The notes under the pieces: generated by a model
The model's input: only the letters and a program-made list of their open reading frames with translations
Database searches by the model: none
Told to the model about the DNA's origin: nothing
Source: an uncultured Christensenella sp.
GTDB taxonomy: Bacteria; Bacillota; Clostridia; Christensenellales; Borkfalkiaceae
DNA length: 64,000 bases
Reading direction: 5' to 3'
Assembly (NCBI GenBank): GCA_910577375.1
Contig: CAJTLT010000003.1
Coordinates: forward strand, 1 to 64,000
Part shown: one piece after another, positions 51,891 through 59,908 of the stretch
How positions within the stretch are numbered: position 1 is the stretch's first letter
How the letters are laid out: every line of letters begins with the position of its first letter
Program-made: the position numbers and the translations under genes

Positions 51891-54800
51891 TTATTCCTTG
51901 TCGCCGTCTTCTTCGTCGTCGGTCAAATCAAAACCGCCGTCGTCTTCGTCGAAGAGGGTAAATTTATCGCCGAGGTCGTCGTCATCGCCGAAATCGTCGA
52001 GTTCGTCGCCGTCAAACAGCTCTTTGCTTGTGAAATCGTCTTCGTCGTTATCGAATATGGAAATAGGCTCCAGCTCGATATCGTCTTCCTCGTCCGAATG
52101 TTCGGTGATATCGAATTCGGTAACGGGGATTGCGTCTTCCTGCTCCTGAACTTCGCGCGCTCTTGCGGTGGGGATAACGTCGTCGTCATCGTCAAGCTCG
52201 CGGATAATAAGTTCTTCTCCGTTTTCCGTCAATACTTTGATATCGAGGGCAAGCGACTGAAGCTCTTTCAAAAGCACTTTAAACGCTTCGGGAATTCCGG
52301 GTTCGGAAATGTTGTTGCCTTTTACAATGCTTTCATAAGTCTTAACACGTCCGACGATATCGTCAGATTTAACGGTAAGAATTTCCTGCAGTATATGCGC
52401 TGCGCCGTAAGCTTCGAGCGCCCAGACTTCCATTTCTCCGAAACGCTGACCGCCGAACTGCGCTTTACCGCCGAGAGGCTGCTGCGTAACCAAACTGTAA
52501 GGTCCGATTGAACGCGCGTGAATCTTATCGTCTACAAGGTGGTTTAGCTTAATCATATACTGAACGCCGACCGTTACGCGGTTTTCAAAAGGCTCGCCCG
52601 TTCTGCCATCGTAAACCTGAATTTTACCGTCTACCTTGCCTTCGGGGTTAAGAAGGTTGTTTTCCTGGAACAGTTTTTTGATATCCTGCTCGGTTGCGCC
52701 GTCGAATACGGGGGTTGCAATCTTCCAGCCGAGTTGTTTGCAGACAAGACCGAGATGCACTTCGAGAACCTGTCCGATATTCATACGCGAAGGAACGCCG
52801 AGCGGGTTCAATACGATTTGCAAAGGCGTGCCGTCCGCAAGGAAAGGCATATCCGCCTGAGGCAGCACGCGGGAGATAACGCCCTTGTTTCCGTGACGTC
52901 CCGCCATCTTGTCGCCGATTTGGATTTTACGTTTCTGCGCTATATATACGCGCACAAGTTTGGAAACGCCGGGGGAAAGCTCGTCTTTGTTTTCACGCGT
53001 GAAAATCTTGACGTCTACTACTATACCGCCTTCGCCGTGGGGAACTTTTAACGAGGTATCTCTTACTTCCCTCGATTTTTCGCCGAAAATTGCGCGTAAA
53101 AGTCTTTCTTCGGGGGTAAGCTCGGTTTCACCCTTAGGAGTAACCTTACCGACGAGAATATCGCCGGGCTGAACCTCCGCGCCCACGCGGATTATGCCCT
53201 CCGCATCCAAATCTTTCAACGCGTCTTCAGAAACGTTGGGTATATCGCGTGTGATTTCTTCCGCGCCGAGTTTGGTATCGCGCGCTTCCGTTTCGTGTTC
53301 TTCTATATGAATGGACGTAAACACGTCGTCTTGAACAAGTTTTTCAGAAATGAGAATAGCGTCTTCGTAGTTGTAGCCTTCCCACTCCATATATCCGATT
53401 AATATGTTTTTACCGAGGGCAAGCTCGCCGTTGTTGGTAGCGGGACCGTCGGCAATGATTTCGCCCGCCGCAACTCTGTCGCCCGTGGATATAATGGGGC
53501 GCTGGTTAAGGCACGTGCCCTGGTTGGAACGCTGGAATTTCTTTAAAGGATAGTCGGCAACAAGACCGTTTTCTTCTTCTATTCTTATGCAGTCGGAAGA
53601 TACGCCGATAGCAATACCCGCGTTCTTTGCGCGTATCATTACGCCGCTGTCGCGCGCGATAGCGTGTTCGATACCCGTTGCGACGATTGCGCTTTCCGTC
53701 TTCATAAGAGGAACCGCCTGACGCTGCATGTTCGAACCCATAAGCGCACGGTTTGTATCGTCGTTTTCAAGGAAAGGAATAAGAGCCGTAGCTACCGAAA
53801 CAAGCTGTTTGGGCGAAACGTCCATATAGTCCATCTTTTCGGGGCCGTACTGCGTGATTAAATCACGGTGACGGCAACCGATATGCTGGTTTTTAAAACG
53901 GCTGTTTTCGTCCAGAGGTTCGTTTGCCTGAGCTACTATAAATCTGTCTTCCTCGTCCGCTGTAAGATAATCCACGCGGTCGGTTACGATTGTATCTATA
54001 ACCTTTCCGTCGGCGTCAAAGGTATGTTCAACCTTTCTGTAAGGGCTCATTATAAAGCCGTATTCGTTCACTTTGGAGAACGTTGCAAGCGATGAAATAA
54101 GACCTATGTTCTGACCTTCGGGCGTTTCTATGGGGCAAAGTCTGCCGTAATGCGAGTGGTGAACGTCACGCACTTCGAACGTTGCTCTGTCGCGGTTAAG
54201 ACCGCCGGGGCCGAGCGCGGAAAGCTTACGCTTGTGCGTAAGTTCTGCCGCGGGGTTGGTCTGGTCCATAAACTGTGAAAGCTGTGAAGAACCGAAGAAT
54301 TCACGGATTACAGCCGTTACGGGGCGCACGTTGACAAGTCCGGAAGGGGTTACTTCCATTGCGTCCTGCGTAGCCATACGCTCTTTAATGAGCTTTTCAA
54401 GCCTTGCGATACCTATACGGAGCTGGTTTTGAAGAAGCTCGCCTACAGAACGTACGCGGCGGTTGCCGAGATGGTCGATATTGTCTATCGTTCCGATGCC
54501 GAACCTCAAATCAAGGTTGGAAGAAATAGCCGCCACGATATCGTCAACGGTGATATGTTTGTGGTTGAGCTTTTCGACAACGGGTCTGATTGTCTTTTTG
54601 TCTTCGTCGTCGGGGGTTTTATCGGAATTGAGAAGTTCGTTGAACCTCTTGCACGCGTTTACGAATTTAATACGGGATTCTTTGCGCTTTTCCCTGTTCT
54701 TCTTGTCCTCGGGCTTCTCGTCGTCGCTTTCGGGCGTTTCCGCGGTATAATATATAGCGTTTATTTCGTCGCAATACTTTTCCGCTATAACTTCGGGTTT

Positions 54801-55955
54801 TTCGTTTTCGCATTCTTCCGCAAGCTTTAACATAAACTTGTAGTTAGGAAGATATATTGTGGGAAGAAGCCCGAAAAGCTTATGGGGTTTGTCCGACACA
54901 GCCGAGAAGTGGCAAGTGTTGTTCGCTATGATTTTATGCTTGATTTCGCCTTGAACGGGGTCGGAAACGAGAACATATACCTCGTTCACGCCGCAGTTCT
55001 GCATTTCATAAGCCAACTCTTCGGAAACGGTTTCGCCGCTGTGCGCCATTACTTCTCCCGTCTCGGGATTGACGATATCTTCGGCGAGCTTGCAACCGGG
55101 AAGTCTGTATGCAAGGCAAAGCTTTTTGTTGAATTTATATCTACCTACTTTTACCACGTCGTAACGGCGGGGGTCGAAGAACAGATTGTTAAGGTGCTGG
55201 CGGACGGAAGCTTCGGTGGGAACTTCGCCGGGACGCAATCTTCTGTAAAGCTCGATAAGACCGTCGCTTTCGGATTTTGTGGTATCCTTTGCGATTGTGT
55301 TTTCAACCATGGTATCGTTTGCGAACAAATCGAGAAGCGCTCTGTCCGAACCGAAACCGAGGGCGCGCAAAAGCACCGTAGCGCATATTTTACGCTTACG
55401 GTCTACGTGAACCCACAAAACGCCTTGCGCGTCCTGCTCGAATTCAAGCCATGCGCCGCGGTTGGGGATAACGGTTGTTCCGAAGATTTCTTTACCGGTC
55501 TTGTCCCTTGTAGAAGCGTTGTAAGAACCGGGAGAACGAACGAGCTGAGAAACGATAACACGCTCCGCGCCGTTTATAATGAACGAACCGCTGTCCGTCA
55601 TAAGGGGGAACTCGCCCATAAATACGGGCTGATCGATTACTTCGTCCTTAACTTTGTTTACAAGCCTGATTTTTACGTGCATGGGAAGCGCGTAAGTCGC
55701 GTCGCGGTTGCGGCACTCCTGCTCGCTGTATTTGGGCTTGGGGTCGAACCAGTGTTCGAGGAAATAAAGCTCGTAATGGTCGGAATAGTCGGTGATGGGC
55801 ATAAAGTCTTCAAAAACTTCCGTGATGCCCTCTTTCATAAACGCGTTATAGCTCGACTTCTGTATTTCTACAAGGTCGGGAATATCGATAACTTCGTTTA
55901 TCTTGCCGAATTTTCTCCTTTCGGTTTTGCCATACTTGTGAATCGGTAAATTCAT
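51891..55955 (-). CDS. rpoB: RNA polymerase beta subunit, with acidic C-terminal tail
   Basis: A 1354-aa subunit. The rifampicin region (SQLSQFMDQTNPAAELTHKRKLSALGPGGLNRDRA) is intact with the usual Ser/Gln/His residues; GDKMAGRHGNKGV and EMEVWALEAYGA are present. ATG 55955 follows AGGAG; an upstream ATG at 56000 adds residues that do not fit the family. The last ~95 residues (after IRELDDDDD) are extremely acidic with runs of Asp and Glu. A second insertion rich in Glu and Lys (ESDDEKPEDKKNREKRKE) lies near residue 425. The family is usually about 1150-1250 residues. Confidence 0.97.
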   Translation of the reverse strand: MNLPIHKYGKTERRKFGKINEVIDIPDLVEIQKSSYNAFMKEGITEVFEDFMPITDYSDHYELYFLEHWFDPKPKYSEQECRNRDATYALPMHVKIRLVNKVKDEVIDQPVFMGEFPLMTDSGSFIINGAERVIVSQLVRSPGSYNASTRDKTGKEIFGTTVIPNRGAWLEFEQDAQGVLWVHVDRKRKICATVLLRALGFGSDRALLDLFANDTMVENTIAKDTTKSESDGLIELYRRLRPGEVPTEASVRQHLNNLFFDPRRYDVVKVGRYKFNKKLCLAYRLPGCKLAEDIVNPETGEVMAHSGETVSEELAYEMQNCGVNEVYVLVSDPVQGEIKHKIIANNTCHFSAVSDKPHKLFGLLPTIYLPNYKFMLKLAEECENEKPEVIAEKYCDEINAIYYTAETPESDDEKPEDKKNREKRKESRIKFVNACKRFNELLNSDKTPDDEDKKTIRPVVEKLNHKHITVDDIVAAISSNLDLRFGIGTIDNIDHLGNRRVRSVGELLQNQLRIGIARLEKLIKERMATQDAMEVTPSGLVNVRPVTAVIREFFGSSQLSQFMDQTNPAAELTHKRKLSALGPGGLNRDRATFEVRDVHHSHYGRLCPIETPEGQNIGLISSLATFSKVNEYGFIMSPYRKVEHTFDADGKVIDTIVTDRVDYLTADEEDRFIVAQANEPLDENSRFKNQHIGCRHRDLITQYGPEKMDYMDVSPKQLVSVATALIPFLENDDTNRALMGSNMQRQAVPLMKTESAIVATGIEHAIARDSGVMIRAKNAGIAIGVSSDCIRIEEENGLVADYPLKKFQRSNQGTCLNQRPIISTGDRVAAGEIIADGPATNNGELALGKNILIGYMEWEGYNYEDAILISEKLVQDDVFTSIHIEEHETEARDTKLGAEEITRDIPNVSEDALKDLDAEGIIRVGAEVQPGDILVGKVTPKGETELTPEERLLRAIFGEKSREVRDTSLKVPHGEGGIVVDVKIFTRENKDELSPGVSKLVRVYIAQKRKIQIGDKMAGRHGNKGVISRVLPQADMPFLADGTPLQIVLNPLGVPSRMNIGQVLEVHLGLVCKQLGWKIATPVFDGATEQDIKKLFQENNLLNPEGKVDGKIQVYDGRTGEPFENRVTVGVQYMIKLNHLVDDKIHARSIGPYSLVTQQPLGGKAQFGGQRFGEMEVWALEAYGAAHILQEILTVKSDDIVGRVKTYESIVKGNNISEPGIPEAFKVLLKELQSLALDIKVLTENGEELIIRELDDDDDVIPTARAREVQEQEDAIPVTEFDITEHSDEEDDIELEPISIFDNDEDDFTSKELFDGDELDDFGDDDDLGDKFTLFDEDDGGFDLTDDEEDGDKE

Positions 55956-56219
55956 TAAAATTGAACTCCTTTGTGGCTGCTGCGCCGTATATATTTTCAC
56001 ATTTTAGGCGATTATGCGTTTATATCTTTTCACCGCAAAAAATCGAATGTTCCAAAAAAAATTATTTTTAAATGCCGCCCGCCCTTTACAACTCCGCCGT
56101 TTGGGTGTATAATTATATAACAATCACGCGAATTTCACCAAAAAAACACCGTATTTTGGCGAAAAAACACACCAAAATTTGCAAATTTGTGCAAAAACTG
56201 CATTTTAATACAGTGTATT
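55956..56219 (-). promoter_or_regulatory. long leader of rpoBC without rplJL
   Basis: The rpoBC transcript would begin near 56213, about 250 bases ahead of rpoB. The leader has no rplJ or rplL genes. On the minus strand GGTGTGTTTTTTCGCC and GGTGTTTTTTTGGTG are near-repeats. TATAAT near 56108 with TTGGTG 18 bases before it may be a second promoter. Confidence 0.45.
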
Positions 56220-56248
56220 ATTATATATCTTAAAATCAATCGTGTCAA
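56220..56248 (-). promoter_or_regulatory. consensus sigma-A promoter of rpoBC
   Basis: Minus strand: TTGACA (56248-56243), 17 bases, TATAAT (56225-56220). Both hexamers match the consensus exactly, fitting a very strong promoter. Confidence 0.85.
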
Positions 56249-56295
56249 GCAAAAGCCCGACCGGTAAAAAACATTTTTTAAATAATTTTTCAAAT

Positions 56296-56538
56296 ATGAG
56301 AATAGACAAATTTTTAAAGGTTTCAAGGATTTTAAAACGCCGCACCCTTGCCCAGCAAGCGTGTGAAAAGGGGAAAGTTATAGTCAACGGAAAAGACGTA
56401 AAACCCGCGCACCGCATAAAGGTCGGCGACGAAGTCGAATTGCAGTTTACGGGCGGTTCTTTAAAATTCCGTATACTGCAGATAAAAGAAACGGTAAAAA
56501 AGGACGAAGCGCAATCGCTTTACGAAATAATACAATGA
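56296..56538 (+). CDS. rqcP: RqcP (YabO), S4-domain ribosome quality control factor
   Basis: An 80-aa S4 RNA-binding protein: MRIDKFLKVSRILKRRTLAQQACEKGKVIVNG is the family hallmark. In Bacillus RqcP works with RqcH in alanine tailing of stalled nascent chains on the large subunit. ATG 56296 has no ribosome site in the AT-rich sequence before it; a leaderless or short-leader transcript is possible. Its stop overlaps the ispDF start as ATGA. Confidence 0.9.
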   Translation: MRIDKFLKVSRILKRRTLAQQACEKGKVIVNGKDVKPAHRIKVGDEVELQFTGGSLKFRILQIKETVKKDEAQSLYEIIQ

Positions 56539-57689
56539 AAGATTTCAAAGTAAGCGCTATAATATGCGCGGCGGGAAAAGGCGAAAGAGCGGGATTTTCC
56601 AAAAACAAACTGCTTGCTCCCCTTTCCGGTGCGCCCGCGCTCTGGCACACGCTTAAAAAATTTAATATTCCCGAAATAGACGAGGTTATCGTAACCTCGT
56701 CGGTTTATGATTTTGAAGAGATTTCCGCCCTTTGCAAGCCTTTAGGTTGCAAAGTTGTTTCGGGCGGAGAAACACGAACGCAAAGCGTAAAAAACGCGCT
56801 TGAAGAAGTTTCGGGCGAGATAGTTTTAATACACGACGGAGCACGTCCGTTCGTAACAAAAGAACTTATTTTAAACTGTATCGACGCGGTTAAAAAATAC
56901 GGAAGCGGAATTTGCGCCGTAAAGCTTACCGACACGGTTGTTTCGGCGGCTTACGGAGAAATAACGGAAAGACTTGACAGAGAAAGCACTTTCCGCGTGC
57001 AAACCCCGCAAGGATTTTATACCGATGACATAAAACACGCTTACAAGCTTGCCGCAAACAAAATTTACACTGACGACAGCGCCGTTTACGGTGAATTTAT
57101 CGCTCCCGCGCGGCTAATCGAGGGCGACGAACAAAACGTTAAACTTACTTTTAAACAGGATTTTATGCGAGATATACCGACCTTGAAAGATTGCGGAAAC
57201 GGGCGCGTGGGTTTCGGCGTTGACGTGCACGCGTTCGGAGAGGGAAACAAATTGGTTTTAGGCGGGGTTGAAATCCCTTTTGACAAAGCGTTTATTGCAC
57301 ACAGCGACGGCGACGTTATTATACACGCGCTTATGGACGCACTTTTATCCGCGGCGGGACTTAAAGATATAGGGCATTATTTCCCTGTGAACGACGACGC
57401 ATATGCGGGAGCGGACAGCAAAGAGTTATTGAAAAGAGTTATCGTTCTTTTGCGCGAAAACGCATATGCAACGGAAAATATTTCGGTTACTGTACAGGCG
57501 GAAAAACCGCGCCTCTCCCCTTACATCGATAAAATGAAAAATATTTTAAGTGAAATCTGCAACGTACCCGTTGAAAACGTTGCCGTATCGGCGGGCACGA
57601 CTGAAAAACTCGGATTTGTGGGCGAGGGTTTGGGCGTTTGCGCTTACGCCGCCGTTACTTTAAAAAAGACTAACAAAGCGGATAAGTAA
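56535..57689 (+). CDS. ispDF: bifunctional IspD/IspF enzyme of isoprenoid synthesis
   Basis: A 384-aa fusion. IspD (about residues 1-215): AAGKGERAGFSKNKLLAPL, HDGARPFV, TPQGF. IspF (about 222-380): GFGVDVHAFGEGNKLVLGG with metal-binding Asp and His, HSDGDVIIHALMDALLSA, and TTEKLGFVGEGLG. It catalyses the third and fifth steps of the MEP pathway: making CDP-methylerythritol and cyclising its phosphate to MEcPP. Fusions of this type are known in several groups. It is translationally coupled to rqcP. Confidence 0.95.
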   Translation: MKDFKVSAIICAAGKGERAGFSKNKLLAPLSGAPALWHTLKKFNIPEIDEVIVTSSVYDFEEISALCKPLGCKVVSGGETRTQSVKNALEEVSGEIVLIHDGARPFVTKELILNCIDAVKKYGSGICAVKLTDTVVSAAYGEITERLDRESTFRVQTPQGFYTDDIKHAYKLAANKIYTDDSAVYGEFIAPARLIEGDEQNVKLTFKQDFMRDIPTLKDCGNGRVGFGVDVHAFGEGNKLVLGGVEIPFDKAFIAHSDGDVIIHALMDALLSAAGLKDIGHYFPVNDDAYAGADSKELLKRVIVLLRENAYATENISVTVQAEKPRLSPYIDKMKNILSEICNVPVENVAVSAGTTEKLGFVGEGLGVCAYAAVTLKKTNKADK

Positions 57690-57865
57690 AAACATTCAGA
57701 AATTTTATTACTATAACTGCGGTATGCGCGATTGTTCTTACTGCCCAACAACAACGCTTTTATCGTTTGCATTATCGAACACAAAATCAATATTTTGGCG
57801 GCGCAGACAAACACGGTTATCTGAAATTAGACACACAAAATACAGTGCACAAGAAAAAATATATA

Positions 57866-57895
57866 AAGCTTCGGAAGAAGTATTCCGAAGCTTTA
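57866..57895. promoter_or_regulatory. 12-bp hairpin in the radA leader
   Basis: AAAGCTTCGGAA and TTCCGAAGCTTT around six bases, ending 21 bases before the radA ATG. No T run follows on the plus strand, so it is not a terminator for plus transcripts; it could influence radA translation. Confidence 0.5.
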
Positions 57896-57916
57896 AACGA
57901 CAAAAAGGATTTAACA

Positions 57917-59275
57917 ATGGCAAAAGTTACGACTGAATTCGTTTGTTCCGAGTGCGGAGCGTCAAGCCCCAGATGGCTGGGACGCTGCCCCTCCTGCGGT
58001 AAATTCAACACTATGGTTGAAGAGGTTACCGCGCCCGCGCAAACGCAGAAAACGGCAAAAGTTCATACGGGCGGCAAAGCAAAGCCGCTTTCCCAGATTA
58101 CATATGAAAAATTCAACCGCACTTCTTCCGGCGTTTCTGAATTCGACAACGTTTTGGGCGGGGGAATCGTTGCAGGGTCTTTGGTGCTTTTAGGAGGCGA
58201 CCCCGGAATAGGCAAATCCACCATTTTAACGCAGATTGCGGCTTACCTTTCCCAAACGAAAAAAGTTTTATATTTTTCGGCGGAGGAGAGCTGTTCGCAA
58301 GTTAAAATGCGAGCGAAAAGGCTTAACCTGAAATCCGACAATATGCTGATTATCAACGAAACCTGCATAGACGGACTTGAAAGCGAGCTTGACGGCGTGG
58401 AATTTTGCGTTATAGACAGTATTCAGGCGATTTATACGGACGACCTTTCTTCCTCTTCTGGTTCTGTCGGGCAGGTTAGAGAATGCGCATCCAAAATTAT
58501 GCGTATAGCCAAAAGCCGCGGAATTACGTTTTTTATTATCGGGCACGTTACGAAAGAGGGCGCGCTTGCCGGACCGAAAGTGCTTGAGCATATAATGGAT
58601 ACCGTACTTTATTTCGAGGGGGAAAACCAGGAAAATTTCCGTATATTGCGCGCGGTGAAAAACCGATTCGGAAACGTTGCGGAAGTCGGGGTTTTCGAAA
58701 TGACGGATACCGGCATTATAGCCGTAACGGATTATTCGGGAGTGTTCCTTTCCGAGAGCCGCGGCGAGGAAGCGGGCTCTTGCGTTACGCCCGCACAGAC
58801 GGGCGCGAGGTGTATGAACGTGGAAATACAGACGCTTGTTGCAAAAACCTCGTTCGGACTGCCGCGCAGAATGCCGCTGGGAATAGATTACAACAAGCTT
58901 GTGCTTTTGCTTGCCGTGCTTGAAAAACGCTGCGGGCTTTCTTTGGGCGGATACGACGTATATCTTAACGCGATGGGCGGAATAAAGTTAAACGAGCCGA
59001 GCTGCGACCTTGCGGTTTGCGCGGCTCTTGCTTCCGCATATTTTTCCAAACCCGTTGACAAATACACCGCCGTTTTCGGCGAAGTAGGGCTAACCGGCGA
59101 GGTGCGCGCAGTTTCTTATTGCGAAAAGCGGGTTGCGGAGTGCGTGAAAATGGGCTTTAAAAAGGTGCTTGTGCCCGCAAAAAATATGAAATCCGTTGCG
59201 AAGTACGCGGATAAAGTGGCGATTGTGCCCATACTCTACGTTAACACAATGATTAAAAATCTGTTTAAGGATTAA
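57917..59275 (+). CDS. radA: DNA repair protein RadA (Sms)
   Basis: A 452-aa RecA-like helicase that promotes branch migration. Zinc finger cysteines Cys10, Cys13, Cys24 and Cys27; Walker A LGGDPGIGKST; the RadA-specific KNRFG motif; and a C-terminal LonC-like domain (MGGIKLNEPSCDLAVCAAL). AAAGGA lies seven bases before ATG 57917, and the family starts at MAKVTTEFVC, so the longer open frame to 57767 is not used. Confidence 0.96.
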   Translation: MAKVTTEFVCSECGASSPRWLGRCPSCGKFNTMVEEVTAPAQTQKTAKVHTGGKAKPLSQITYEKFNRTSSGVSEFDNVLGGGIVAGSLVLLGGDPGIGKSTILTQIAAYLSQTKKVLYFSAEESCSQVKMRAKRLNLKSDNMLIINETCIDGLESELDGVEFCVIDSIQAIYTDDLSSSSGSVGQVRECASKIMRIAKSRGITFFIIGHVTKEGALAGPKVLEHIMDTVLYFEGENQENFRILRAVKNRFGNVAEVGVFEMTDTGIIAVTDYSGVFLSESRGEEAGSCVTPAQTGARCMNVEIQTLVAKTSFGLPRRMPLGIDYNKLVLLLAVLEKRCGLSLGGYDVYLNAMGGIKLNEPSCDLAVCAALASAYFSKPVDKYTAVFGEVGLTGEVRAVSYCEKRVAECVKMGFKKVLVPAKNMKSVAKYADKVAIVPILYVNTMIKNLFKD

Positions 59276-59281
59276 AAAACA

Positions 59282-59326
59282 AAAAAAAGCCGCCGCTTGC
59301 AGGTTTTTGGCAAGCGGCGGCTTTTT
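59282..59326. terminator. bidirectional terminator after radA
   Basis: AAAAAGCCGCCGCTTGC and GCAAGCGGCGGCTTTTT around a short loop. Confidence 0.9.
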
Positions 59327-59345
59327 ATATTAATTTATTGCGTTT

Positions 59346-59816
59346 TTACATTTTGGGTTTTTTATAATTGTTTTTTGTGAAGATATCGAAAATCGTGATA
59401 TGCCCCGCTATTACGTTTATAAGCGCGGGAAGTTTATCAAGACGGTATTTTCTGTAAACGTTGCCTACAACGGTTATGCGGGGGTCGTCCGTTAAAAGAA
59501 ATTTGGGAGGCTCCGCCTCGTTCAAGCCCGCGGCGATAAGCTGTTTTTCAAGTTCGTCGGCATGGATGCACATTGTGCGCAGTTTTATAAGCTTAAACTC
59601 TTTGCCGTTTGCATTTGTTTGCACGCTTATATATAAAGGATTATGAAAATCTTCAAGGTATTTCACAAGCATTAAAATGAGGATAAGCCAGCTTAAAACG
59701 ACGAGCAGCACAACTCCCGCAAAAATATCGAGAGCGCGCAAAAAGAATTTTTTTACGCCGTTTTCTTTTGTTTTCTGTTCGGTAAGAGTTTCTTCCGTTT
59801 GGGTTATTTCTTCCAT
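59346..59816 (-). CDS. shortened bacterial sugar transferase (PF02397-like)
   Basis: A 156-aa protein with one membrane helix (about residues 26-50), then the sugar-transferase elements EFKLIKLRTM, DDPRITVVGNVYRKYRLDKLPALINVIAG. These enzymes transfer a sugar phosphate to undecaprenyl phosphate. After NVIAGHIT the family normally has the catalytic S-LVGPRP segment; here it reads IFDIFTKNNYKKPKM and stops. The L-(D/E)-E-LPQ also reads LDKLPAL. So it is probably a truncated or non-enzymatic member. Adjacent genes do not show a polysaccharide locus. Confidence 0.7.
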   Translation of the reverse strand: MEEITQTEETLTEQKTKENGVKKFFLRALDIFAGVVLLVVLSWLILILMLVKYLEDFHNPLYISVQTNANGKEFKLIKLRTMCIHADELEKQLIAAGLNEAEPPKFLLTDDPRITVVGNVYRKYRLDKLPALINVIAGHITIFDIFTKNNYKKPKM

Positions 59817-59873
59817 AAGCGATTATTATTATAACAAAGAAACGGTTAAATTACAAGTGATTTTTACATATAA

Positions 59874-59904
59874 AAAAACCGTATGCGGACCGCATACGGT
59901 TTTT
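59874..59904. terminator. terminator of the large surface protein gene
   Basis: AAAAACCGTATGCGG and CCGCATACGGTTTTT around one base (effective loop of five). Bidirectional; it lies just after the stop codon of the minus-strand gene. Confidence 0.85.
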
Positions 59905-59908
59905 ATTG

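Noticed and set aside
54882..55949. Open frame of 355 codons on the plus strand opposite rpoB
   Set aside because: It is the complementary shadow of the conserved rpoB gene; it has no ribosome site and its content follows rpoB codons.
57724..57936. Small plus-strand frame ahead of radA
   Set aside because: No ribosome site, overlaps the radA start and contains the leader hairpin.
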